DNA of 64,000 nucleotides from Cycas panzhihuaensis (taxonomy: Eukaryota > Cycadophyta), in contig CM041465.1 of assembly GCA_023213395.1 (NCBI GenBank), positions 113,405,741 to 113,469,740 of the forward strand, given 5' to 3'. This document shows positions 11,065 to 20,934 of the stretch, piece after piece. Each line of letters begins with the position of its first letter. Position 1 is the first letter of the stretch. A program made the translations under genes and the position numbers. The notes beneath the pieces are model-generated. The model worked only from the letters and a program-made list of their open reading frames with translations, had not been told where the DNA came from and ran no database searches.

Positions 11065-11376
11065 TGAAGGAAGAATGGATCTAGGTAATAAATCACTCAC
11101 ATGCACACAATGGTAATGGAGAATGAAAAAGAGATGAAACAAAATATAAGAGCAAGCTTGGAGGTAAGAATGAATAATGACTCTCTCCTTAAGATTTCAT
11201 TTTTTATTATTGAGGGTGAGCATTAGGGTTAGGAGTTTCCTAATTAATGACATAAACCTGAAATTACATCTAAATATATATAAAGTGCATTTTATTAAGA
11301 GACTAATGCAAATCAATATGTCCTAAGGTCATATAATTAATCTACACAAATGACCTTCATACATTAATCTCTTTCA
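11065..11376 (-). repeat. LTR of a further minus-strand element (H), with adjacent primer site
   Basis: Plus-strand ACTCTGATACCA (11051-11062) is one mismatch from the initiator-Met primer site read on minus, and abuts a TG...CA-bounded segment TGAAGGAAGA...CTCTTTCA. The right neighbour is copia element E1 protease. Only one LTR is seen, so the right boundary is inferred from the terminal dinucleotides. Confidence 0.5.
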
Positions 11377-11381
11377 AGTAT

Positions 11382-11564
11382 AATAATCAATAATAGGGAA
11401 GCAATGTGGTAGACAATTAGGATTCCTCCTTCCATAACCTATTCTTTGTAGCTCTTTCTTTATGGCTTGATGAGGATGCATGGCTCCTTAACTCAGGTTC
11501 AACAAGATATATGATCGGATTAGAAAAAATGTTAGAAGAGACCCGCCCAATCGATACTCAAACT
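11382..11564 (+). pseudogene. Copia element E1 protease region
   Basis: Plus-strand reading DEDAWLLNSGSTRYMIGLEK matches the copia aspartic protease signature (W-x-LDSGATRHM). The catalytic Asp is Asn here, so it is inactive. The same segment occurs in a sister copy, E2, at 26930-27040 (DEDAWILDSHATRYMI). Element D inserted immediately after this segment, at AAACT. E1 continues at 17714. Confidence 0.75.
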
Positions 11565-11955
11565 TGTAGGAAAATAAATCGATCGAGAACAGGGCAAAAC
11601 ATAAACAAATAATCATAGATCAATAGATCATTGTTGCATAAACACAAGAACGTTTGTATTCAATCCATTGTTGTGAAGAGAGTATTACAAATATCCAAAA
11701 GTATGTAGTGTCTAAAGACACCAGGGTTGCACACCCCTCAAAATATATAGTTTGGGGGAGGAGGAAAACTCTTCAACCTCTAAAATTTAAATAACAATAA
11801 AATAATAATTTAACTTAACTCAAATGAACTTAAATCAAATCAACCTTACCTTATACTTACCTACATATGTGAGCACCCATGTGTAAATTGATGAGAGTAA
11901 GGTGTGCACTCCTGGTTGGAAGGTGGGAGTGGACTGATGAGCATTAACCCCAACA
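11565..11955 (-). repeat. Element D 3' LTR
   Basis: Starts TGTAGGAAAA and ends CCCCAACA on plus; partner of 17306-17708. It contains the GTTTGGGGGAGGAGG run shared with element C LTRs. The purine tract on minus (CCATTAAAGGGGAGAAT) follows at 11956-11972. Confidence 0.9.
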
Positions 11956-12229
11956 TTCTCCCCTTTAATGGTCATCATGAACAATGTCTTCTCTTTAAAC
12001 TTATAAAATTTGTACTTGAGAAAAACCTAATTTTTTTTTTATGGCTTGATCATTATCAACTCTTCTCATTATTTTTGCAATGTGTATGTCTTCACCATTG
12101 ATTGGTATAACAAATCTGTAAATAAATAAAGCTTGATTCAAACATGTATGTGTAGCTATAACTTTGACTTTGTCTCTTGGAACTTTAAGAAAACTTTAAA
12201 CTCAAACTTTGTCTTCTGAAAACTTTGTG

Positions 12230-12680
12230 TTTGGAATAACTGTCATATCATCATATCTCTCCCTCTCAAATGGAGGATCAGGTTCTTATGCAACAAGATG
12301 ATCATGTATTTGATTTGAATCTTCCTTGGTCTTTTCATGATAATCCACCTGTTTTGGCACCTATCTCATATACGCAACATCAATGTTAAATTCATTGAGG
12401 GTATCTCCCCCATAAGTAGAAATCAAAATGTCTCACAAGTATTTAGAAGTTGTTAATTCATAAACTTTAGAAAATACATTATCATCTATAGTGTAAAATA
12501 GTAAAGCTAATGCTTCATTGTCTTTTTTAACATTTTCCTTAATATTAACACTATATTCATCTTGTAGGTAACTCTAAAAATTATGTGTAATAAAATAACG
12601 TTGCATTGTTTGATGTTATTGTGAAAAATTATGGCCATTAAATATAGGAAATTATACTTTATTAAGATTGATTGCCATTT
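12230..12680 (-). pseudogene. Element D short gag, broken
   Basis: Homologue of the element C gag. The minus strand reads FPIFNGHNFSQ, then NIKENVKKDNEALALLFYTI, then ISTYGGDTLNEFNIDVAYMR, with stops in between (for example before DILISTYGG). About 150 residues, no zinc knuckle, placed at the 3' end of the element. It has more stops than the element C copy. Confidence 0.7.
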
Positions 12681-12689
12681 TACTGAAAA

Positions 12690-14660
12690 ACTTTAGTACA
12701 TAAAAAGGAATATGCTTTTACCAAATCAAAGAACTCAATAAATGACAAACTTATATGATGTCAAATATACTTGTTGAAAGAAATGTAATGCCCTGTGAAA
12801 AAATGTCTTGGAAAGTGAATGCAAAGTAAATGATCTTTTCAACAAGAATGAATAAAATGCCTTTTAAATAAATGATAAACTTATAAGATCTAATTTTAGA
12901 TAAAATTTGAATATATGAGTAAATTTTAAATATAACGAAAATCCTCTTAACTAGGTCTGAATTGAAACTTTGAAGATGAAAAAATAAAAAGTTCTTAAGA
13001 TAATCCTATTAGAATATACTTGAATGCTCAAGTTTAACAGCATCAAAGCTATACTAAACAATATTAGAATAACATGAAATTATACCAATATGAAGATCAA
13101 CAAAAGAACTATTCAATAAAACTGACCATTTTGAAAATGGGTTCGTACAAGTCAATATTTTGATGAACCAAATGTATAGACCTCTCTTTGAGGTATAATG
13201 GGAGCCTGGGGATCAAAATATTATAAAAATGCTAATAAAATACTTATAGAATATTGTAAAATGATCAATTATAGTTTATAGAGCTGCTCAATAGACTTTT
13301 CAATTGAAAATTTGAGAAATAGTATATACAAAATGTGTAATAATGGGAGATTGGAGGCTCTTAAGTACCTCAAATTTGATATCTTTGAAAATTGGTAAAA
13401 GCACTTTAAAACTTATAAATAATAGTATCAATTCGAAGAGGAGTGAGTCAACGTTCTAATAAAACTGACGAAACTAAATTCTAATGTGAAATAGAAAAGT
13501 TATAATGAAAATGGCAACAAGTACTTTTATGGTAAAATGTTTAAAAAGTGCTAAAAAATATTGAAGTGTCACTTCGGTTGATTGGAATAAAGCTTAAAAA
13601 ATAAAATAAATAAATGCTAATGAAGTTTGTTGATAATAGATGACTACAAAACATATCTGGGTAGAAAATAATCACCTGGTGATAAAATATAATCTAATGA
13701 AAAATAGATTTTATAAAAATAGTTTAAAAATGCTCTAAAAAATTAATGACTGACTTTAAACTGATTGAAAATGGGTCAAATAAGATCCAAATAGGTCATA
13801 TGACTAGTCGAAATCATACTTCAGAAAATTTTAGATACAATGGGAAAAGTTTCATTAGAAATCAATGATGTAGTCAAAAGCTATAGTAAAAATTTGTAAA
13901 GTACCCTATGTAAAATAAAAAAAATTTAAAAAATAAAAAGAAAAAAAGTGATAAAGTTGAAAAGACCATTTTAAATAAGTTAAGGGTCATGTGATAGGGT
14001 AGTATGAGATTTAGGACTAGGGCTAAAGGGGCTAATACCCTTTTAAACCCTGAATATCAAATATTATATAATATAAATTATTTTTTTAAAACTTTATAAA
14101 ATGAAATATGTAAAAAAATAAAAAATGTAAAAAATTGTCTAAAGTGTACGTTGTGGTGTTACCTCATTGCCGTCATCTGCCGCCGTGCTCCTATCACACG
14201 ACCGTAATTCATATCAGGTTCACCATGCAGATTGATACTGGGGATATTGATCGATGCCGGGGACATTGGATAGTTTGTAGGGCCGAGATCTGAAATTTTT
14301 AAAAGAAAGCATTTCCTGAAGGAGCAGTTAACCATAACAGAGTTCTAACCTTTTTCCAACCATGCCCACATCAGATTTGGTGTTCAAACAATGATCCTTG
14401 GCCACCAATGGAAGGGCATGTAAATAGGTATAGTTGATACAAGGCTAAGAGAGGCACTGGGTCAACTATAGCAGGAGAAGGCATTTGTATTAGTTGATTC
14501 GAGTTTTCTGGTGGCTTATTTTGCTATAACGATGTCTTTAGATTCACAGACTGTTAAGTTTTAGGTTTGAGCTGGCTGATGCATGCAGGTTAGGAATTAG
14601 AGAAAATCTCACATTAAAAGTAAATTTTATTTAATATATTTTGCATTCATACATGCGGTG
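12690..14660. other. Element D interior, no gene recognised
   Basis: AT-rich. To about 14200 it is homologous to the equivalent part of element C. From 14200 it is unique. A plus-strand stretch near 14360-14560 has coding-like composition (IRFGVQTMILGHQWKG) but I cannot name it. Confidence 0.45.
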
Positions 14661-14672
14661 GATAAACTCTAG

Positions 14673-15014
14673 AGGGATTTGTACGAAGTGCTAGGAGTTT
14701 CTCGGGATGCTTTTGATCAAGAGATCAAGACATCTTACAGAAAAATGGCTTTAAAGTATCATCCTAATAAGAACTCTAGCAACCTTAAAGCAGCTAAACT
14801 ATTCAAAGAAATAACTTACTCATACACCATTTTATCAGATCTAGAGGAGCGTTGCCAGTATGATTCAACTGGTTTTGAGGTAATTGAATCTGAGAATCAA
14901 GAATTGGCGCCAGACCTATCAAGCCTAGGAGCAGTGAATACCATGTTTGCTACTCTTTTTAGCAAGATTAGGGTTCTAATAAAGACAACAATATCAGTAA
15001 CTATCTTGGAATAA
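14673..15014 (+). pseudogene. ARG1-like: ARG1/ARL-type DnaJ protein fragment
   Basis: Starts in frame right after a TAG with RDLYEVLGVSRDAFDQEIKT and runs through the J-domain to SSLGAVNTMFATLFSKIRV and LIKTTISVTILE, then stops. This is the N-terminal J-domain plus the conserved GTVNTMFAALFSKLGVPIKTT block of ARG1 (Altered Response to Gravity 1) and its paralogues, peripheral-membrane J-proteins in gravity signalling. The HPD tripeptide that stimulates Hsp70 is HPN here. There is no ATG (the frame opens with TTG), and about 115 of some 410 residues are kept, without introns. It is antisense within element D. Family assignment is confident. Confidence 0.85.
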
Positions 15015-15020
15015 GGTACT

Positions 15021-15245
15021 TTGGGGGAATCTTCAGACTCTGAATCAGAAAATGACAAACAAGCCCAAACTTTGATGCATACTGCAAAAGAGAAGGGCAA
15101 AGTGGGAGCCAAACTTGCTAGGTGTGAAGTAGTAATATTAGGAGCCAAACCTTCTAAGCCTAAAGTAGGGATAGTTGAGAAAGCAAACAGAAAGGTGGAT
15201 GCAAAAGCAATAAAGCCAATTGGTGGAAAGATACAAAGACTATAA
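15021..15245 (+). pseudogene. Lys-rich open frame of unknown origin
   Basis: Directly follows the ARG1-like piece in another frame: GESSDSESENDKQAQTL, then repeated AK/KPK-type basic stretches to a stop at 15245. It does not match the continuation of ARG1, which should go on to the C-terminal coiled coil, so it is either a third captured gene piece or a chance frame. The acidic-then-basic low-complexity character resembles a disordered nuclear protein. I do not recognise it. Confidence 0.35.
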
Positions 15246-15583
15246 TTACATTGACTCTTCTTAGATTTATGCACTTGATAAACCTCAGTTATTTTTCCTG
15301 AGTATGTCATGAAGTTGTTAAGGTGCAAATTTGGAAACATGATGTATGTAGGGAGAAAATTTCTCTCCATAACTTTATTAGATGCACTTCTATAATATTA
15401 CATTTCACTCTCTAATTCCACATTCTATATATTAACATTGTTAATGATTTGTTTCTCTTTTGATTTTTGTTGAATGGTTGATGGATTTGAGAGTATAAGC
15501 TCATTTTTTTGATTAGTTTGCTGAATCTTATGGAAGAGTATTTATATTTTTAAAACAAACAAATAATATCTAATATTTTAAAG

Positions 15584-15910
15584 ATGTTTTTGGAAGTAAA
15601 GGACAATGTGAAGTTTTTAACAACTCTTGAGCACTATTTAAAGATAATTTCTAATGAACCTTTCCCAAGGGTTCTTAAAACAACAAGTCTTATGATGAAT
15701 ACTCTTTGTATGGTCTAGATTCTTTCATGTTACTATTTAGATGATTCTCACATAGGCTATCTTATGGAGCGTATAGCATATCAAATTGCAGAAAAAGTAT
15801 CGAAAGAGATAAATCTCAAGATTTTATTCAAGATGCCTACTAGTGATGCTGAATGTAAATTAAATATGGCAAAAAATGCATTGGACTCTTGGAGGTTTTA
15901 AAGATAACTT
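15584..15910 (+). pseudogene. Axonemal-type dynein heavy chain tail fragment
   Basis: Plus strand reads MFLEVKDNVKFLTTLEHYLK, then (after one stop) a variant of the ..SRHYNTDERM region, then GYLMERIAYQIAEKVSKEIN, then ILFKMPTSDAECKLNMAKNA and LDSWRF. This is the N-terminal tail (DHC_N1) of dynein heavy chains of the outer-arm beta class, where NVKFLTTLERHF and PLMERIAWEIA.KV..VIN are hallmarks. Dynein heavy chains power sperm flagella and are absent from flowering plants and conifers. About 105 residues of a protein of some 4,500 survive, intron-less, antisense inside element D. The stop replaces the Trp of the MVWI motif. Confidence 0.8.
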
Positions 15911-15919
15911 ACAACAACA

Positions 15920-17291
15920 AAGTGGCTTCTGTGCATAAAAACATATAATCATGGAAGAGATATTTCAAAAAAAAAAAAATTATATTTATATAGAGAAGCA
16001 TGAAAAAATCTAATGATTTTCATAAAAAGTTCTTCAAATAATAACAGTCAAAAAATATTTAATGGAAGAATATAACCATATAACAGAGTCACAAATGAAA
16101 CTAGAAATTTTCTAAATATATTGACAAAAATATATCAAATAAATGAAATGCATATATATTTGTATCTAAAATATTTCAAATATGTTGGAGTAGATAAATC
16201 AAATAACCAAGAAATATATGTATGTTTAAATATGAAAAAAATATAAAGAACCTGGTAAGTAGTTATGGCAAATTTGTAGCAGATTGACTTCTAAAGATGA
16301 GATCTTCTTCCACACAAGTCGAAGCTTCAAACAAATTTCTTCAGTAGACAAATCTACTATAATATATGGCTTGTTAGGATGAATATGCACCAAAACTTAT
16401 AAATTTGAAAAAAGAACTTGAAAAAAATGGTCTAATATATGATAAAATATACAAATCTAAAAGAAAACTTAAATAAATATTATAGATCTCAAGTAAGTAT
16501 TGTAGATCTAAAGTAAATATTGTAGATTTGTAGCCAATATTGCAGATCTAAAACAAATAAACTAGAAAATGGTGAAGTATTTAATTAAATAAGCAGATTT
16601 AAAGAATATATAGTAGATCTGAAGAAAACTTGAATAAATATTACAGATCTAAAGTAAACTTGAATAAATATTACAGATCTAAAGTAAACTTGAATAAATA
16701 TTACAGATTTAAAATAAATATTATAGATCTAAACTAAATATTACAGGACTAAAGTAAATATTGTAGATCTGTAGACAATATTACAGATCTGAAGCAAATA
16801 TTGCAGATATAATCAAAATAAACTAGAAAAATAGTAAAATATTTGATGAAATAAGTAGATATGAAGAATATATGGCAGATCTAAAGAAAATATTGTAGAA
16901 AAAATTGCTTGCAGTTGTGCTCCTACATAGATCTGAAAAGATATTAGATAAATAGATAAAACATGCCTGAAAATGGTCAAATATATGACAAAAATATATA
17001 AAACTTGTTGATAAAATATCTGTATAGTGATAAGAACTTGATATTTGTTGTTTGCACCTATGCACCTGCACAGATCTGAAAATAAATATGAAATCTATTT
17101 GTTATATCACAAGTAAAAACCAAAAATAATCAAATCTAATAAAAAATAATATAAGAAACTATTAATAAACTTTGCAGAAAATAAATATAACTAATATTTA
17201 CTAGCTTGATAGTAGATCTACTTTAAATGCTAATAAATCTTCCTTCTTCTTAAAAAAACTTCAAATGGAGATGCAACAGCCGAACAACCTG
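15920..17291. repeat. Element D 5' body with AGATCT-type iterations
   Basis: Non-coding, AT-rich, with many AGATCT-containing short repeats. The clearest array is three exact-length 30-bp units at 16621-16710, each ending AATATTACAGATCT (the last with ATTT). Comparable iterations occupy 7050-7500 in element C, so this is the family's 5' region rather than captured DNA. Confidence 0.75.
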
Positions 17292-17303
17292 GCTCTGATA
17301 CCA
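17292..17303 (-). promoter_or_regulatory. Element D primer binding site (initiator-Met type)
   Basis: Minus-strand TGGTATCAGAGC two bases from the 5' LTR; a perfect match to the canonical initiator-Met primer site. Confidence 0.85.
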
Positions 17304-17305
17304 AA

Positions 17306-17708
17306 TGTAGGAAAATAAATCGATAGAGAATAGGGTAGAACATAAATAAATAATCATAGATCAATATATCATTATTGCATAAACACAAGAACTTTTGTAT
17401 TCTATACATTGTTGTGAAGAGAGCATTACAAATATCCAAAAGTAGGCAGTTTCTAAATACACCATCATTGCACATGCCTCAAAATATATAGTTTGGGGGA
17501 GAAGGGAAACTCTTCAACCCCTAAAATTTAAATAACAATAAAATAATAACTTAACTCAAGTGAACTTAACTCAAATTAACTTAAATCAAATCAACCTTAC
17601 CTTATACTTATCTAGACATGTGAGCACCCACATGTGCAAATTAATGAGAGTGAGGTGTGCACACCTAGTTGGAAGGTGGGAGTGGGGAGATGAGTATTAA
17701 CCCCAACA
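17306..17708 (-). repeat. Element D 5' LTR
   Basis: Partner of 11565-11955, starting TGTAGGAAAA and ending CCCCAACA, with the target duplication AAACT directly after. A few short indels separate the pair. Confidence 0.9.
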
Positions 17709-17713
17709 AAACT

Positions 17714-20660
17714 ATCACATTTGGGGATAATTTGACTTATGATAATGAAGAAAATTAGTAGGGCTTGAATAGCCTTGAAGGGCTCCAATATGAGACACCA
17801 CATCAATAATATGTTCCTTGCACCTAAAATGGAGATGAACTTGCTCATTATCAATGAAATAAACAAATACAATTTAGATGTCCTCTTTGGCTAGGGCATT
17901 AGTAGAATCATAGATCATGCAACATGCAAACTTGTGGCCATAAGACATGAAGATGGTGGCTTATATAGGTTGGGTGATATCCCCCTTACCACTACTCTAT
18001 AAAATGAATCTTATTCAATGCCCAACATAGCTCAAACTAATAAGGTAAATAAAGTGATTAATGAAGAGTCCCTTTATATATAAGAACCAGGTGAATTCTC
18101 ATATTAAAAGGAAATTTTCATCTCAAATAGCTCCAAAGAACACCTATGGCATCAAAGCCTAAGTCATTTAAACATGCAAAGCTTGGACCTCATGTTTAAG
18201 CTTCAAATGGTACATGGTTTATATAAAATTAAGAGGTACAACAACATATGTGAGGCTTGCCTAATAGAAAAGCTCTAAAGAGAAAATTTTCCTTCTAAGA
18301 ATGCATGGAGATCCTCAACACCATTAGAGATGGTCCACCCAGACATTTTCGGGTTGGTACTTATCTAACCACTCAATAAAAACTGGCATTTGATCACATT
18401 CATAAATGACTTCTCAAGGAAAATGTAGGTTTATTTCCTGAGAAATAAGTATAAAACCCTAAATAAATTCATAGAGTTCAAAGCTACCATATAAAAGAAA
18501 AGTAGAAAGATAATCAAGCTCCTTAGATCTGATAATGGTGGTGAGTATATTTCTAATCAGTTCAACTTTTTGGGTAAGGAACATGGCATCTAACATCATC
18601 TCTCAGCTCCCCACACACCTCAACAAAATGGTGTAGTCAAAATAATTAATTAGACATTGATAAATAAAGGAAAAGCCATGCTTAGTGTTGTAAATATTAA
18701 CACCAGATCTTGGGTTAATGCCACAACCATAACTACTTATCTAACCAGTATAAGTCCCAAAATTATAGTTAGGAATATTACTCTTGAAGAAGTTTGGTCA
18801 AGTCAAAAACCATCAGTAGCACTCATGAAGATCTTTCGGTGCATGGCATATAAATATATTTAAAAGGACAACAAAAAGAAGCTTGATGACAAGAGCCTGA
18901 AATGCATCTTCCTTAGCTATGTACTTGGTTGTAAAGTCTATAAAGTATTTGACATGGTTGGGAACCAAGTTTACGCAACACAGGGTATAATATTTATAGA
19001 AGATTCATAGGATCTATCACCATCTCAACCTTATATTATAGCAGTAAAAGAAGTTTATGCATCTTAAGTGACTCTTACACAAATTGTGGAGCCACCAATA
19101 CTAGCCTTGTCCTACACTCCATCTCCTTCATCTATTCCAGTAGCATCTACATCAACAACTCAACAAAGTATAACTTTACCTCCAATTTTAGTTGATGAAC
19201 TTCAGGTGGAAGTCACTAGCATTCAACTACCTCCTAATGGGTATAACAATTATTAATGGATGTTTCTCCTCCTATAACTACTGAAAGGCCTTAAAAAACA
19301 TGACACTCACAAAGCTCACCTTATAGCAAGAGGTTTTAAATAACAAGAGGGGATTAATTATGATGAGACCTTTGCACCAGTAGCCAACGTGATTACATTT
19401 CATTTGGTTATGTACTTATCAATCTAATTTAATTGGCATATTTAGCAAATGGATATGAAGGGTGCTTTCCTCAATAGAGACCTTAAAGAAGAGGTTTTCT
19501 TAAAACAACACCCTATCTATACTATTCCAAGATTGAATATTGAGTATGTAGACTCGAAAAATCCATCTATAGACTGAAACAAGCACAATGTACCTAGTGT
19601 ATAAAGATCGATGTCGTCCTTAATTAGCATGGATTCAATCGTTCACCCTATGACCTAGATCTCTACATTCGGGTGAGAGATAATTTGACCATAATCATTG
19701 TTCTATATGCAGATGATCTTGCAATCATTGACAACAATAGAGATGGCCTTGCTTGGCTTCAATCATAATTGAAAAGTAACTTTGAGATGACAAATCTTAG
19801 GTTACTCCACTACTTTCTTGAACGTTATGTTTGACAAGAACTAAGACACATCTTCTTGACTCAAACAAAGCATGGCAATGAGATTTTAAAAATATTTAGG
19901 ATGACAATATATAGAATAGCACCAATTCCTATTGGGGAAAGGAACTAAGCCAAACCTAGATAAACAAGGAAAGCCTTTTGATACCACTTTGTACCGACAA
20001 TTAGTTGGAAGCCTCATCTATTTCACCCACACTCATATGGATATTGTATATGTAGTAGGGATCTATTCTAGGTACATGTCATAGCTAAAAGTATCTCATT
20101 AGAAAGTCTCTACTAGGATTCTCAAATATATCCATGGCACACATCAGTTTAGCCTTAAGTATAACTAATCTAATTCCCTATACTAAAGGGACATACAGAT
20201 GTTGAATGGGCAAGTTACCAAGACACTCATAACTCAACTTCAGGTTATTATTTTGACATAAATTTAGCTATAATCTCGTGGAGTTGTAATAAGTAGCCAA
20301 GTGTTTATATTTCCTCCATTAAAATAGAATATAAAGTAGTTGTCCATCATACAACCAAGTTAATTTGTCTTAGAAGCATTCTTGCCAAACTTGGACTTCA
20401 ACAACATGCACCCATCATCCTCTATTACCACAATCAAAGTGTATTAGACATGGAATCTTGTATTTCATAATAGAACCAAACATATTAAGGTCCATCATCA
20501 CTTCATCCATGAACATGTCTAGAACGAAGAATTTAATTTCATCTTTCATCTAACTGAGGACTAGGTTATGGATATCTTCACCAAAGCTCTTAATAAATCG
20601 AAATTTAAACAGCTTAGACATGACCTCCGTATCAGAAAAAATGAACCTCCTATCAAGAGA
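17714..20660 (+). pseudogene. Copia element E1: integrase, RT and RNase H, heavily broken
   Basis: Order is as in Ty1/copia. GAG-pre-integrase zinc region near 18140-18290 (LWHQSLSHLNMQSL, later CEACLI). Integrase core near 18320-18860 with LRSDNGGEYISNQF and HTPQQNGVV. RT near 19290-19900 with DETFAPVANV, MDMKGAFLN and the catalytic YADD (YADDLAIID at about 19712). RNase H near 20000-20620. Stops and frameshifts occur every few dozen codons. Its protease half lies at 11382-11564, split off by element D. The 3' LTR follows at 20664. The sister copy E2 at 25920-27314 keeps the gag. Confidence 0.85.
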
Positions 20661-20663
20661 TGG

Positions 20664-20930
20664 TGTTAAAACCATGTAATAGCACCCATCATTTCTTATA
20701 TTTCATATAATCTATGCACATTGTATAATATTAAGGTGACCCTTTGTCATAATTTAATGTTATTATATAAATTAGTCAGGTCTGTCTTATTTGTTACTTA
20801 GTCAGCCTATTGTATCTTTCAAATATTGGCAAGTTGCCTATAAATTAAGACCTGCACCATTGTATTATACATTGGATTATTATTAATGTAGAAGCTCTTC
20901 CTAAATAGAGCTCTACGTGGTAACAAATTC
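20664..20930 (+). repeat. Element E1 3' LTR (right edge approximate)
   Basis: Follows the end of RNase H and a short purine tract (CAAGAGATGG) and begins TGTTAAAACC. It contains the U3/R-like run GTATTATACATTGGATTATT. No second copy is seen in the window, so the right edge is a guess from composition. Confidence 0.55.
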
Positions 20931-20934
20931 ACCC

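Larger units (their letters stand above)
11565..17708 (-). mobile_element. Element D: sister of C, carrying ARG1-like and dynein fragments
   Basis: LTRs at 11565-11955 and 17306-17708, target duplication AAACT (11560-11564 and 17709-17713), initiator-Met primer site on minus at 17292-17303, and a purine tract next to the left LTR. The only element gene is a short gag near the 3' end (12230-12680). The central slot carries antisense pieces of an ARG1-type J-protein and a dynein heavy chain. It interrupts copia element E1. The sister copy E2 preserves the uninterrupted target (GATACTCAAACTATCACATT at about 27035-27054), which proves the insertion. Same family as element C. Confidence 0.92.

Noticed and set aside
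14897-15370. 157-codon minus-strand frame
   Set aside because: Overlaps the recognisable ARG1-like plus-strand fragment and has no family motif.
15584-15910. Real dynein gene exon in place
   Set aside because: No flanking splice sites or further exons; it lies inside element D next to an unrelated gene fragment.
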